64,000 bases of DNA, from NCBI GenBank assembly GCA_934365195.1, contig CAKRNA010000006.1, positions 62,001-126,000 of the forward strand, in the 5' to 3' direction. Below, in pieces: positions 33,008 through 41,998 of this stretch. Position numbers and translations under genes: made by a program. The DNA comes from an uncultured Clostridia bacterium. Lineage in GTDB: Bacteria > Bacillota > Clostridia > Christensenellales > CAAEEZ01. Below the pieces are notes generated by a model that was not told the origin of the DNA, searched no databases, and was given only the letters and a program-made list of their open reading frames with translations. How positions within the stretch are numbered: position 1 is the stretch's first letter; the number at the start of each line of letters is the position of its first letter.

Positions 33008-34861
33008 ATGCAAGAATATGATGCGATAGTAGTCGGAGCAGGCCACGCAGGTATCGAGGCGGGGCTATCTCTGGCAAGAATGGGACACAAAACCGTAATA
33101 ATGACAATTAGCCTAGATAACGTAGGCTTTTTGGCGTGCAATCCGTCCATAGGGGGCACGGCAAAGGGGCATTTAGTAAGGGAAATCGATGCGCTAGGCG
33201 GCGAAATGGGAATTGCCGCTGACCACACGCTTTTACAAATAAAAATGCTAAATACGGGCAAAGGCCCTGCCGTTCAGTCGTTAAGAGGGCAAGCGGATAA
33301 GGTGCTTTACCATCAATATATGAAACGCACGCTAGAAGAGGAAAAAAACCTTGACCTAGTGCAACAAGAGGCAACCGAACTAATTGTCGAAAACGGCAAA
33401 ATCTTGGGCGTCAAAACCGCAATGGGCATAGAGTACAGGGCAAAAGCGGTGGTTGTGTGTAGCGGTGTGTACCTAAACGCAAGGATTATTATCGGCGAGT
33501 ACTTAAAGGACGAAGGTCCGTCGGGCTTTGCTAGGGCTACAAAACTTACCCAAAGTTTTATAGATAACGGCATTGAAATAAGAAGATTTAAGACGGGGAC
33601 TCCTGCAAGACTGGATAAAAACAGCATTGATTTTAGCAAAATGACAAGACAGGACGGCGACGAAAACATATCGGCGTTTTCCTTTATGACTAAGGAAAAA
33701 CTTGTGAACAAAGAGCCTTGCTACCTAACCTATACCAACCCGAAAACCCACGAAGTTATTATGAAAAACTTGGATAGGTCACCAATTTATAACGGCGAAA
33801 TCGTGGGGGTAGGCCCTAGGTATTGCCCGTCGATAGAAACAAAAGTTATGAGGTTTAAGGACAAGGAGCGCCACCAAATCTTTATCGAGCCGGAGAGCAC
33901 CACCACAAACGAAATGTACGCACAAGGGCTAAGTTCGTCTTTGCCGTACGACGTGCAGGAGGAAATGTACCGCACGATAGAGGGCTTGGAGCATTGCAAA
34001 TTTTTGCGTTACGCTTACGCTATCGAGTACGATTGCTTGAACCCGTTAGAATTACTTCCCAGCCTAATGACCAAAAAAATAGAGGGCTTGTTCACCGCCG
34101 GTCAAATCAACGGTAGCAGCGGCTACGAGGAGGCAGGTGCACAAGGGCTTATCGCAGGAATTAACGCCAGCCTTTACATAAGAGGCTTAGAGCCGCTGGT
34201 TTTAAGGCGAGACGAGGCTTATATCGGCGTGCTAATCGACGACCTTGTTACAAAAGGCACGGAAGAGCCGTACAGAATGATGACGTCTAGGGCGGAGTAT
34301 AGGCTATTTTTAAGGCAAGATAACGCAGATTTAAGACTAACCGAAATCGGCTACAAAATAGGGCTTGCCACAAAAGAAAGGCTGGATAACACCTTGGAGA
34401 AAAAGGCGCAAGTAGAGAAAATTATAGAACTTGCAAGCCGCAGCGTGTCGCCTAGCGCCGTAAACGGAATGTTAGAGGAAAAGGGCGAAACAACGGTAAA
34501 AAGCGGCATTATGATAAAAGATTTGTTCAAGAGGGCAAACGTAAAATATACGGACGTCGTAAACTTGTTTGAAGAGTTTAGGGATTTTAGGGAAGATGCG
34601 CTTGTCGAGGCGGAAACCGAACTAAAATACGAGGGGTATCTTCAAAAACAACTGGCACAAATCAAGGAAATGGCAAAACTTGAAAACAAGAAATTGCCCG
34701 AAAATATCGACTATTTTCAAATGAACGGACTTAGGGTGGAGGCAAGGCAAAAATTAGATACGATTCGCCCGTTAAACCTAGGTCAAGCAAGCAGAATTAG
34801 TGGCGTATCGCCGGCAGATATCAACGTGCTTATCGTGTACTTGCAAAAAAACAAGCAATAG
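33008..34861 (+). CDS. mnmG: tRNA uridine-5-carboxymethylaminomethyl modification enzyme MnmG (GidA)
   Basis: A 617-residue FAD enzyme, partner of MnmE in forming cmnm5U34. The dinucleotide fold VVGAGHAGIEAGLSLARMG is at residues 7-25. Family signatures are SIGGTAKGHLVREIDALGG, RFKTGTPARLD, GQINGSSGYEEAGAQG and the C-terminal helical domain ending GVSPADINVLIVYLQ. Length is normal. It closes the operon with a good terminator. rsmG does not follow, unlike in most Firmicutes. Confidence 0.98.
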   Translation: MQEYDAIVVGAGHAGIEAGLSLARMGHKTVIMTISLDNVGFLACNPSIGGTAKGHLVREIDALGGEMGIAADHTLLQIKMLNTGKGPAVQSLRGQADKVLYHQYMKRTLEEEKNLDLVQQEATELIVENGKILGVKTAMGIEYRAKAVVVCSGVYLNARIIIGEYLKDEGPSGFARATKLTQSFIDNGIEIRRFKTGTPARLDKNSIDFSKMTRQDGDENISAFSFMTKEKLVNKEPCYLTYTNPKTHEVIMKNLDRSPIYNGEIVGVGPRYCPSIETKVMRFKDKERHQIFIEPESTTTNEMYAQGLSSSLPYDVQEEMYRTIEGLEHCKFLRYAYAIEYDCLNPLELLPSLMTKKIEGLFTAGQINGSSGYEEAGAQGLIAGINASLYIRGLEPLVLRRDEAYIGVLIDDLVTKGTEEPYRMMTSRAEYRLFLRQDNADLRLTEIGYKIGLATKERLDNTLEKKAQVEKIIELASRSVSPSAVNGMLEEKGETTVKSGIMIKDLFKRANVKYTDVVNLFEEFRDFREDALVEAETELKYEGYLQKQLAQIKEMAKLENKKLPENIDYFQMNGLRVEARQKLDTIRPLNLGQASRISGVSPADINVLIVYLQKNKQ

Positions 34862-34915
34862 TACATAACGAAAGACGGTAGCGGGTAAAAGCAAATAAAA
34901 AAATATAGATAATAG

Positions 34916-34951
34916 AAAAAAATACCGATAAAAATCGGTATTTTTTATTTT
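34916..34951 (+). terminator. mnmE-mnmG terminator
   Basis: AATACCGAT (34921-34929) pairs with ATCGGTATT (34934-34942), four-base loop, then a T-run. Confidence 0.88.
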
Positions 34952-35126
34952 AGGAGTAAGTTCTATATGAAGTATAACGTAATCATATCGTAATAAACGT
35001 AGCGTTATATGACAATTTGGTTTAATTACGATGTAATTAGCGTTATTGTTAGCAATTTTTTGTGCTAAACCCCTAGTAAACGCTGACAAAACGAAAAACT
35101 AGCATCTTTTTTCGTAAGGCGTATCG

Positions 35127-35687
35127 TTACTTGTAATTATCGATAAAACTAAACGCCTGCTCCACCATGGTTTTAATTTGATTGTCGTACTCGGGCTGGT
35201 ATTTTCCGCCTTTTAACGAGCGTAGCCACAACTGAAAAGTGGAGGTTAGCCCGCCGGAGATAAACTCCAAAGCGTAGTCGTTTAATGTGGAATAAAGCCT
35301 AATATGATTTTTTAGGTTTAGCGTGATTCTGTCGTAGAAAACGGCTTGGTGGTACTTGCTTTTTTGTAGTAGCCATAAAAACGAATTAGAAAAGTACGAT
35401 TTTGTTATCCCCTTGAACAAGTCCTGAGTAGCAGAAATAAGAGGCATCGACGGGTTAAGGTAAGCCTTAGCGTAGCCGTCAGCGGATTCTATTGCTTGCT
35501 CGGTCAAAAAATCGTTTACGTTTTGGTAGTGCAAATAAAAGGTTTTCCTTGTGATATTTGCCATATTTGTAAGTTCGCTAACCGTAATTTGCGATAGGTT
35601 TTTGCCTGCCTCGTAAAGTTTATGTATCGCCTCTTCTATTGCACTCTTACTTTTTTGGTAGCGCTTGTCTTTTTCGGTTTTTTCCAT
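35127..35687 (-). CDS. TetR/AcrR-family transcriptional regulator
   Basis: A 186-residue repressor. The start MEKTEKDKRYQKSK at 35687 follows the ribosome binding site AGGAAA; the longer frame to 35762 runs through its own promoter. The helix-turn-helix is SQITVSELTNMANITRKTFYLHYQN (residues about 35-58). The ligand-binding half is helical (TetR_C-like, with SNSFLWLLQKSKYH). It is divergent from a glycosyltransferase gene, and a palindrome between the overlapping promoters is a likely operator for both. Ligand unknown. Confidence 0.88.
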   Translation of the reverse strand: MEKTEKDKRYQKSKSAIEEAIHKLYEAGKNLSQITVSELTNMANITRKTFYLHYQNVNDFLTEQAIESADGYAKAYLNPSMPLISATQDLFKGITKSYFSNSFLWLLQKSKYHQAVFYDRITLNLKNHIRLYSTLNDYALEFISGGLTSTFQLWLRSLKGGKYQPEYDNQIKTMVEQAFSFIDNYK

Positions 35688-35701
35688 TTTTTCGTTTCCT
35701 G

Positions 35702-35762
35702 TTGACAAAATACTTTTTGGTAGTATAATAAGATTATAATACACATTTGTGTAATAAGTCAA
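35702..35762. promoter_or_regulatory. Overlapping divergent promoters with palindromic operator
   Basis: Plus strand: TTGACA (35702-35707), 16-base spacer, TATAAT (35724-35729). Minus strand: TTGACT (35762-35757), 18-base spacer, TATAAT (35738-35733). The palindrome TACACATTTGTGTA (35740-35753) fills the minus-strand spacer and lies at the start region of the plus-strand transcript, ideally placed for a TetR dimer to shut both genes. Confidence 0.8.
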
Positions 35763-35812
35763 TAGGAAGTTTAACTTGCCTATAAAAAGTGAAGAATTAA
35801 ACGGGACATAAT

Positions 35813-36979
35813 ATGGTTATAACGTTAGTAATGGATCAATACGTCGGTGACGACGGTAAAATAACAAACGGAACGACAATGACGACGTTGAGGTTTGCAA
35901 AAAAACTTCAAGAATTTGGCAACGAGGTAAGGATTGTTACTTGCACGAAAAACAGCGATGACAACGTGTACGTAGTGCCGGAGTATCATTTTTGGTTTCT
36001 TGACAAAATAATACACGAGCAAGGTATGGCAATAGCAAAGCCCGAAACGAAGATTTTAAAAAAGGCGTTCGAGGGCAGCGACGTTATCCACTTTTTAATG
36101 CCGTTCTTTTTGGCAAGGAAGGGCAAAAAACTTGCCGACAAAATGGGAATTGCTACAACCTGCGCATTCCACGTTCAGCCCGAAAATATGACTTTTTCGG
36201 TGGGGCTTGGCAAAATGAAGTGGGCAAACGAGGTTATTTACAGAAGTTTTAGGGGCTATTACAACAAGTTCACGCATATTCATTGCCCTAGCAAAATGAT
36301 TGCAAACCAACTTGCTATTCACGGCTACACGGGGAAAACTCACGTAATTAGTAACGGTGTGGACAAAGGGTTTAAGCCCGAAAAGGTGGAAAGACCTAAG
36401 GAATACGATGGCAAAATCATCGTAATGATGATAGGCAGATACTCTAAGGAAAAACGTCAAGACCTAATTATCAACGCAATCAGCGAAAGCAAGTACAAGG
36501 ACAAAATGGTGCTTGTGCTTTGTGGAGTAGGCCCTGAAAAGAAGAATTTGCAAAAACTTGCCGCAGCCAAGGGAGTAGCGGTGGAGTTTAAGTTCTTGCA
36601 GCAACCCGACCTTGTAAAACTGTGCAACTATGCCGACGTTTACGTGCACGCATCAGACGCAGAAATAGAGGCGATTGCTTGCATAGAGGCGTTCTCGTGC
36701 GGAATTGTCCCTATTATATCGGATAGCGAAATATCCGCCACAAATCAGTTTGCGCTTTGCGATAAAAACCTGTTTAAGCACGGCGACTACCTAGATTTGC
36801 GTGACAAAATGGAGTATTTAATCGAGCATAAAGAGGAAAAGGAAGAACTAAGCAAACAGTACGTAGAGTACGCAAAACAGTTCGAACTTGACAACTGCGT
36901 AAGAGAACTGGAAAAGGTGTTTAAGCAGGCTGTTAAGGAGAAAAAGCAAGAAAAAGAGCAACTCGGCGAAAACAAATAA
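35813..36979 (+). CDS. GT4 glycosyltransferase, probably glycolipid-forming
   Basis: A 388-residue GT-B fold glycosyltransferase. The N-terminal domain starts MVITLVMDQYVGDDGKITNG; the nucleotide-sugar domain contains IGRYSKEKRQDLIINAI and the E-x7-E motif EIEAIACIEAFSCG (near residue 283). The closest known types are diacylglycerol glucosyltransferases that make membrane glycolipids or lipoteichoic acid anchors (inference from motif style). A charged Lys/Glu tail ends the protein. The ribosome binding site is weak (GGGAC). It is alone on its transcript and regulated with the TetR gene. Confidence 0.85.
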   Translation: MVITLVMDQYVGDDGKITNGTTMTTLRFAKKLQEFGNEVRIVTCTKNSDDNVYVVPEYHFWFLDKIIHEQGMAIAKPETKILKKAFEGSDVIHFLMPFFLARKGKKLADKMGIATTCAFHVQPENMTFSVGLGKMKWANEVIYRSFRGYYNKFTHIHCPSKMIANQLAIHGYTGKTHVISNGVDKGFKPEKVERPKEYDGKIIVMMIGRYSKEKRQDLIINAISESKYKDKMVLVLCGVGPEKKNLQKLAAAKGVAVEFKFLQQPDLVKLCNYADVYVHASDAEIEAIACIEAFSCGIVPIISDSEISATNQFALCDKNLFKHGDYLDLRDKMEYLIEHKEEKEELSKQYVEYAKQFELDNCVRELEKVFKQAVKEKKQEKEQLGENK

Positions 36980-37035
36980 GAAAAAAGAAAGAACTCAGGA
37001 ATGAGTGACTTCAGAATATAGCCAAAATCCCAAAA

Positions 37036-37070
37036 AGAAAAGATAGCCTATACGTCGGCTATCTTTTCTC
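37036..37070. terminator. Bidirectional terminator between the GT4 gene and ftsH
   Basis: AAAGATAGCC (37038-37048) and GGCTATCTTT (37057-37066) form a stem with A-runs and T-runs on the two sides, serving both convergent genes. Confidence 0.85.
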
Positions 37071-37088
37071 GTATTTGGTTAATTTTTG

Positions 37089-39206
37089 TTATTTTTCCTC
37101 GGGCTTTTCGCTGTTTTCTTCGCTTGCCGTAGAGGACTTTTCCTCGGTTTTTTCGGCTGGCTTGGTTTCAGCGTCGCTTTTAGGGTTTTCGGTAGATTCG
37201 CTTACCGTTTCGGTTTTATTTGGCTCGTCTTTTTCGCTTGTAGGCTCTGCCGCTTTTTCCTCGGTAGGCGCTTGAACTACGACTGCGCTTTCGGGGGTTT
37301 CGGTTTTCTTGGATTTGTTGTACAAGTCCTCGTCACGTTTTTTGCTGTAAGCGATTACTTCTTCGGCGCTCTTGCCCTCGAATAGTAAAGAAACCTCGTC
37401 GCTGTAAATGGTTTCTCTTTCGAATAGCACCATTACCATATTGTTTAGTACTGATTTGTGCTCGGTAAGAATGGAGATGGCACGCTCGTAGTTTCTGTCA
37501 AGAATATCCTTGATTTCCTCGTCGATAATGCCTGCAATTTCCTCGCTGTATTGATGTTGGCTACCAAAATCTCTTCCGATAAACACTTCGCCCGATTGAC
37601 CTAGGAAGAAGTTGCCAAGTTTCTTGCTCATACCCCATTCGGTAACCATTTTTCTTGCAATACCGCTTGCTCTTTGGATATCGTTAGATGCGCCCGTGGA
37701 GATGTCTTGGATAATAATTTCCTCGGCTGCTCTACCTGCAAGCATCATAGCGATGGTGTCTTCCAGTTTGTTTTTAGTTACGTGTTCGTCATCGGTGTCC
37801 GGGCGGGTGATGGTGTATCCTGCCGCCATACCACGAGGGATAATACTTACTTCGTGTACGTTGTCGCAGTAAGGAAGTAGGTGACCGACGATTGCGTGTC
37901 CTGATTCGTGGAATGCCGTGATACGCTTGTCGATTTCGGTAACGACGTGGCTCTTCTTTTGAGGGCCTGCGATTACCTTGTTAATAGCCTCGTTTATTTC
38001 CACCATAGTGATAACTTTTAGGTTTTTCCTAGCCGCTAAGATTGCTGCCTCGTTAAGTAGGTTTTCGATATCGGCACCTGTAAAGCCGGTGGTTAGTCTG
38101 CCCAACTTTTTAAAGTCAACGTCTTTTCCAAGCGGTTTGTTTCTTGCGTGCACCTTAAAGATTGCCTCTCTACCTTTTACGTCAGGAGGGTTGACAGCAA
38201 TTTGACGGTCGAACCTACCCGGACGAAGTAGTGCAGGATCTAGTATGTCGGCACGGTTGGTCGCAGCCATAATGATAATGCCGTCAGAGTGCTCGAAACC
38301 GTCCATTTGAACAAGTAGTTGGTTTAGCGTTTGCTCTCTTTCGTCGTGACCACCGCCAAGGCCTGTGCCCCTTTGTCTACCAACTGCGTCAATTTCGTCT
38401 ATAAACACTATGCAAGGCATATTTTTTCTTGCCTCGGCAAACATATCTCTTACTCTTGCAGCACCCGTTCCGACAAACATTTCCACAAAGTCAGAGCCGC
38501 TTATCGAGAAGAACGGAACGCCCGCCTCGCCAGCAACAGCCTTTGCAAACAAGGTTTTACCTGTTCCCGGAGGGCCTACAAGTAGTACGCCTTTTGGTAT
38601 TCTTGCGCCAAGTTCAGAGAACTTTTTAGGGTTTTTCAAAAACTCCACTATTTCTTGCAACTCTTCCTTTTCCTCGTCGGCACCTGCTACGTCGTCAAAG
38701 CGAACCTTAATGTTGGTGTTCAGCCTTGCTCTGTTTTTAGAGAAGTTCATAACCATGCTGTTGCCACCTTGGTTTTGCCTGAAAATGTAGATAAAAATGC
38801 CCGCAATTACCAAGAAGCCTAGGATAGGCACAAGGTTTACCCAGAAAGAGCCGCTGTCCGGATTATCGTAAGAAACGATAGGCTTAGTAAATCCGGAGCC
38901 CGCTTCGTCTTGAATATTGTGAAGATAAGTTTCAAAGTCCCTTCTAGAGAAGATTTTTACGTAATAATCTGCTTGAGTAGGGAATTTATTAGCATCTACT
39001 TTGCTATTAGGCGACTTTAACAAAACGTACGCCTCGAAATTACCTTTAATGTAGATTTCTTGAACGGTGCCTTCCTTTATCATGTTTTCAAGTTCACCTT
39101 GTTTTATCTCTTTCGGCTTACCAAAATTGCTTAAGGATAGTGCAAGAACTACTATTAAAACGACAACAAGTAGACATATCAAAATTGTTTTCGTGCTTTT
39201 TTTCAC
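37089..39206 (-). CDS. ftsH: Membrane ATP-dependent zinc metalloprotease FtsH
   Basis: A 705-residue hexameric membrane protease that degrades misassembled membrane proteins. Two membrane helices (about 7-27 and 122-142) enclose an extracellular domain. The AAA module has Walker A GPPGTGKT (211-218), Walker B FIDEIDAVG and the second region of homology ATNRADILDPALLRPGRFD. The zinc site HESGH is at 433-437. The start codon is GTG with GGAGG ahead. The C-terminal tail (about 620-705) is a long Glu/Lys/Pro/Ser-rich low-complexity extension, much like the gyrA tail; the core is intact. Confidence 0.97.
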   Translation of the reverse strand: MKKSTKTILICLLVVVLIVVLALSLSNFGKPKEIKQGELENMIKEGTVQEIYIKGNFEAYVLLKSPNSKVDANKFPTQADYYVKIFSRRDFETYLHNIQDEAGSGFTKPIVSYDNPDSGSFWVNLVPILGFLVIAGIFIYIFRQNQGGNSMVMNFSKNRARLNTNIKVRFDDVAGADEEKEELQEIVEFLKNPKKFSELGARIPKGVLLVGPPGTGKTLFAKAVAGEAGVPFFSISGSDFVEMFVGTGAARVRDMFAEARKNMPCIVFIDEIDAVGRQRGTGLGGGHDEREQTLNQLLVQMDGFEHSDGIIIMAATNRADILDPALLRPGRFDRQIAVNPPDVKGREAIFKVHARNKPLGKDVDFKKLGRLTTGFTGADIENLLNEAAILAARKNLKVITMVEINEAINKVIAGPQKKSHVVTEIDKRITAFHESGHAIVGHLLPYCDNVHEVSIIPRGMAAGYTITRPDTDDEHVTKNKLEDTIAMMLAGRAAEEIIIQDISTGASNDIQRASGIARKMVTEWGMSKKLGNFFLGQSGEVFIGRDFGSQHQYSEEIAGIIDEEIKDILDRNYERAISILTEHKSVLNNMVMVLFERETIYSDEVSLLFEGKSAEEVIAYSKKRDEDLYNKSKKTETPESAVVVQAPTEEKAAEPTSEKDEPNKTETVSESTENPKSDAETKPAEKTEEKSSTASEENSEKPEEK

Positions 39207-39296
39207 TTAATCGTTGCCTCCGTTAATTATTGAATATATATCTGTATATGGTATTATATCATAGAATATGAAAAGTGCCAAATACTTTTTCAATAA

Positions 39297-39758
39297 TCAG
39301 CCTCTCACAAGGGGCGAAGTGGTAAAAGACGAAATTATTAAATCTGCAAGATATTTACCAAAAGCGGAGATAAACTCGGGTTTCACGCTACGTAAAACGC
39401 CGATTACGTCGGTTGAGTAATAATTTACAACGCCAAGGATACCCACGTCGCCAAGTTTAGTAGCGCTTTTATTTATAGCGCCCGGAGGCTTTAATCCGCC
39501 CTTAGTTATCTTCACCGTGCCGATAGGTTCTTGTTTGCTTAGCCCCGCATCTATTACGACAAGCAGGCTGTTTTTGTGTGTTTCTTTGATAAAATTAACG
39601 TAGGAAGAAAGGTTTTTTGCGTTCACGTTGCGCAAAGAAGTGCCGTACACGTAGCAGGGTAAATTGCTACAAGACAGATAATCCCCGATAACAGGAGCAA
39701 GCGAATCGCCTACTACGTTACTTGTTCCCACGCATAAAAATACTAATTGTTTGTTCAT
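39297..39758 (-). CDS. yyaC: YyaC-type (DUF1256) sporulation-associated protein
   Basis: A 153-residue protein related to the germination protease GPR fold. Matches include FLCVGTSNVVGDSLAPVIGD, YGTSLRNVNAKNL, VVIDAGLSKQEPIGTVKI and the pattern GGLKPPGAINK with GDVGILGVVN, all in the order of the YyaC family. In Bacillus it is linked to sporulation and germination. No other sporulation gene apart from general homologues is in this window, so it does not prove that the organism makes spores. It stands upstream of ftsH in the same direction but 90 bases apart. Confidence 0.8.
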   Translation of the reverse strand: MNKQLVFLCVGTSNVVGDSLAPVIGDYLSCSNLPCYVYGTSLRNVNAKNLSSYVNFIKETHKNSLLVVIDAGLSKQEPIGTVKITKGGLKPPGAINKSATKLGDVGILGVVNYYSTDVIGVLRSVKPEFISAFGKYLADLIISSFTTSPLVRG

Positions 39759-39947
39759 AATTTACCTCGAAAAGAGTATTACCAAACAAAAATCTTTAAT
39801 ACTTATAAGAGGGCAGGCAAAATTTATAAAAAAACCGATTTTTTTAGAAAATAATTAGAAAATAGGTAAAAAACAATAACAGGGTTGTAAATATAATTAT
39901 TGTTATGTTATAATTATCAATGTTATAAATGACAAATAGGAGGAGAT

Positions 39948-40718
39948 ATGGCATATTCAATGCTAGCGTCCACCGTACCATATTTAGATATAGCAATCGG
40001 CGTAATCGTAGGAATAGGATTACTGATTGGCGCAATACGAGGATTTGGTAAGGCACTTAAAAATTCGTTTATTATCATCGTACTTATTTCCTTGCTTCTA
40101 AGCGGAGTAACCGCAACGGGATTAAAGGGTTCGTCAATCGGTGCGTCCATTACCTCGTCGCTTACTACAAGTTTGGAGTCGGCAGGCGGAGAGGCAGCAA
40201 CCACGCCTATCCAGTACGACGAGGAAAACAATAGATATTACGTAGAACTTGAAGGGGAAGAAGTAGAGGTTGCCGAGGCTTTAAAGTCCACAAACCTTAA
40301 ATGGCTGTCGCTTATAGTTAAACTTACGCTACCTAAAATTATGAAAGGCGAGTCGGGAATTTCGCTTGTGGAAAAAGTAGCCCCTGCATTAACGAATATT
40401 ATCTTTTTTGTAATAGCCTTCGTGCTGCTGTGTATAGTTATCAAAATTTTGTTTATAATTTTGAACAAATTGTACCAAGGACTACTGGAAAGAACGTACG
40501 TTTTAAAGGTGTTAGACAAGGTGCTTGGTTCGGTTTATAGCGGCATAAAAGGTGTGGTACTTGTGATTATAGGAATGGCAATAGTGGGCTTTGTTGCATC
40601 GTTAAATTTCCCTGCGGCAAGTGTTCTAGCGGAGCAAATAGAGATTTCCACCATGGGCAAATGGCTTGTGGAAAACAATCTTTTAGGGCAAATCTTTTCT
40701 AAATTATTCGGGGTGTAA
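39948..40718 (+). CDS. CvpA-like integral membrane protein
   Basis: A 256-residue membrane protein. The first segment YLDIAIGVIVGIGLLIGAIRGFG (residues 12-34) followed by a second helix near 38-55 is the CvpA pattern; two more segments lie near 143-165 and 198-220. Between helices two and three is a roughly 85-residue extracellular stretch with acidic residues, not found in small CvpA proteins. The ribosome binding site AGGAGGAG is excellent. The next gene starts two bases after the stop, so both act together. CvpA relatives support purine-linked colicin V production in E. coli and peptidoglycan or septum processes elsewhere; the role here is open. Confidence 0.7.
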   Translation: MAYSMLASTVPYLDIAIGVIVGIGLLIGAIRGFGKALKNSFIIIVLISLLLSGVTATGLKGSSIGASITSSLTTSLESAGGEAATTPIQYDEENNRYYVELEGEEVEVAEALKSTNLKWLSLIVKLTLPKIMKGESGISLVEKVAPALTNIIFFVIAFVLLCIVIKILFIILNKLYQGLLERTYVLKVLDKVLGSVYSGIKGVVLVIIGMAIVGFVASLNFPAASVLAEQIEISTMGKWLVENNLLGQIFSKLFGV

Positions 40719-40720
40719 AT

Positions 40721-41947
40721 ATGGGAAAGTTTTTTTCGGGGTTTTTGACCGGTATAATAGTATTACTTTTAGTACTCTGCATTGCGTTCTACGTGGTTTT
40801 TGCAGTAGTACCGCTTTCTACTATCGAGGGAATGTTTGGCATAGACCTTACTCCCGGTGAAGATAATAAGAACGCAGACAAGTCCATTTACGAGATGGGA
40901 CAACTCGTTATAGGCACGGTGACTAATTTGCAGGCAACCAGCCTAAACGACGTGAAGGACAAATTCGGGATAGACGTTATCAGCATACTTAAAAAGTCGC
41001 TTGGCGAGGACAAGAATTACGACTGCTTAAAGGACGTTATGGCGGCAAAACTTCCTGACGTATTTTCAAAAGTTAAGGAAATAAAAACGGGCGATATTAT
41101 GGGGCTTGTAGGTTTTAGTTTCAACGAGGAAGTTCCTAAGGAAAAGAGCCTAAAAGATATACTTGCGCCTATGCTAAACGCAAGCATACAGGATATGACT
41201 AGCGGCACGACCAACGTGTTTGAGGACGTTATTAACGGCATTACGATAGGCAACCTAAGAGGGCTTGATAGTACGCTACTACCTAGCGACGTGCCTATGT
41301 TCGAGGATAATGAGGTGAACAATAAAAGGACGCTTATGGACGTTATGAAGGGGCTACAAGAAGGTTCTGCCGAGCCCGTAACCCTTGGCGACGTACTAAA
41401 AATCACCGATAGTTCGCCACTAATATTAAAGGCGCTAAAAGACGAGCCTGTTATGAAGATATCAACGGCTATCAACAACTTCACTCTTGGCGATATTTTA
41501 GAAATAGATGAAACAAACGTAAATACGCCGATGATATTAAAGGCTTTAAAAGGAACAAAGATACAAGAAATTAGCACTCGTATAAATTCGCTAAAATTAA
41601 ACGAAATTATAGCGATTGATATGGAGAGCGCCGATACGCCGCAATTGTTAAAAACTCTTGCGAACGAGAATGTAACGACGATTGATAAAACAATAAATAA
41701 TTTGACGTTAGGTCAAGTAATCGATACTACCAAGAGCGGATTACTTACCGAATTAAAGGATACGAAAATCAGTAATATCCAAACGGAAATGCCACAAAAA
41801 GTAAGAGCGGCGACGCTAGATAAATTAAAAGAATGGGAAATGATTGACGAGAATATGAATCTAGATAAGACAATCTACGGGCAAAGGCTTGGCGATATGA
41901 CGTTAGATGATATAATGACGTATATCAACAATTTGCCGGCGACGTAA
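40721..41947 (+). CDS. Membrane-anchored protein with 34-37-residue repeats, unknown function
   Basis: A 408-residue protein with one N-terminal membrane helix (about residues 8-30) and a large outer domain. The C-terminal half has at least four tandem units starting TLGDVLKI (221), TLGDILEI (255), KLNEIIAI (292) and TLGQVIDT (329), spaced 34-37 residues; each is followed by a PLILKALK-like and an ISTAIN-like segment. A weaker unit begins near ITIGNLRGL (174). I do not recognise the repeat. It is translationally linked to the CvpA-like gene, so the two may form a cell-envelope complex. Confidence 0.75.
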   Translation: MGKFFSGFLTGIIVLLLVLCIAFYVVFAVVPLSTIEGMFGIDLTPGEDNKNADKSIYEMGQLVIGTVTNLQATSLNDVKDKFGIDVISILKKSLGEDKNYDCLKDVMAAKLPDVFSKVKEIKTGDIMGLVGFSFNEEVPKEKSLKDILAPMLNASIQDMTSGTTNVFEDVINGITIGNLRGLDSTLLPSDVPMFEDNEVNNKRTLMDVMKGLQEGSAEPVTLGDVLKITDSSPLILKALKDEPVMKISTAINNFTLGDILEIDETNVNTPMILKALKGTKIQEISTRINSLKLNEIIAIDMESADTPQLLKTLANENVTTIDKTINNLTLGQVIDTTKSGLLTELKDTKISNIQTEMPQKVRAATLDKLKEWEMIDENMNLDKTIYGQRLGDMTLDDIMTYINNLPAT

Positions 41948-41948
41948 A

Positions 41949-41974
41949 TAAAAGGAGGTTAGCCTCCTTTTTTG
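41949..41974 (+). terminator. Terminator of the CvpA-like operon
   Basis: AAAAGGAGG pairs with CCTCCTTTT around TTAG, followed by T. It overlaps the region before the acetyltransferase gene. Confidence 0.88.
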
Positions 41975-41998
41975 GTAAATAGTTATAGCGAAGAGAAA

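Noticed and set aside
41972..41998. TTG start upstream of the acetyltransferase
   Set aside because: It lies at the edge of a terminator hairpin and lacks a ribosome binding site; ATG 41999 fits better.
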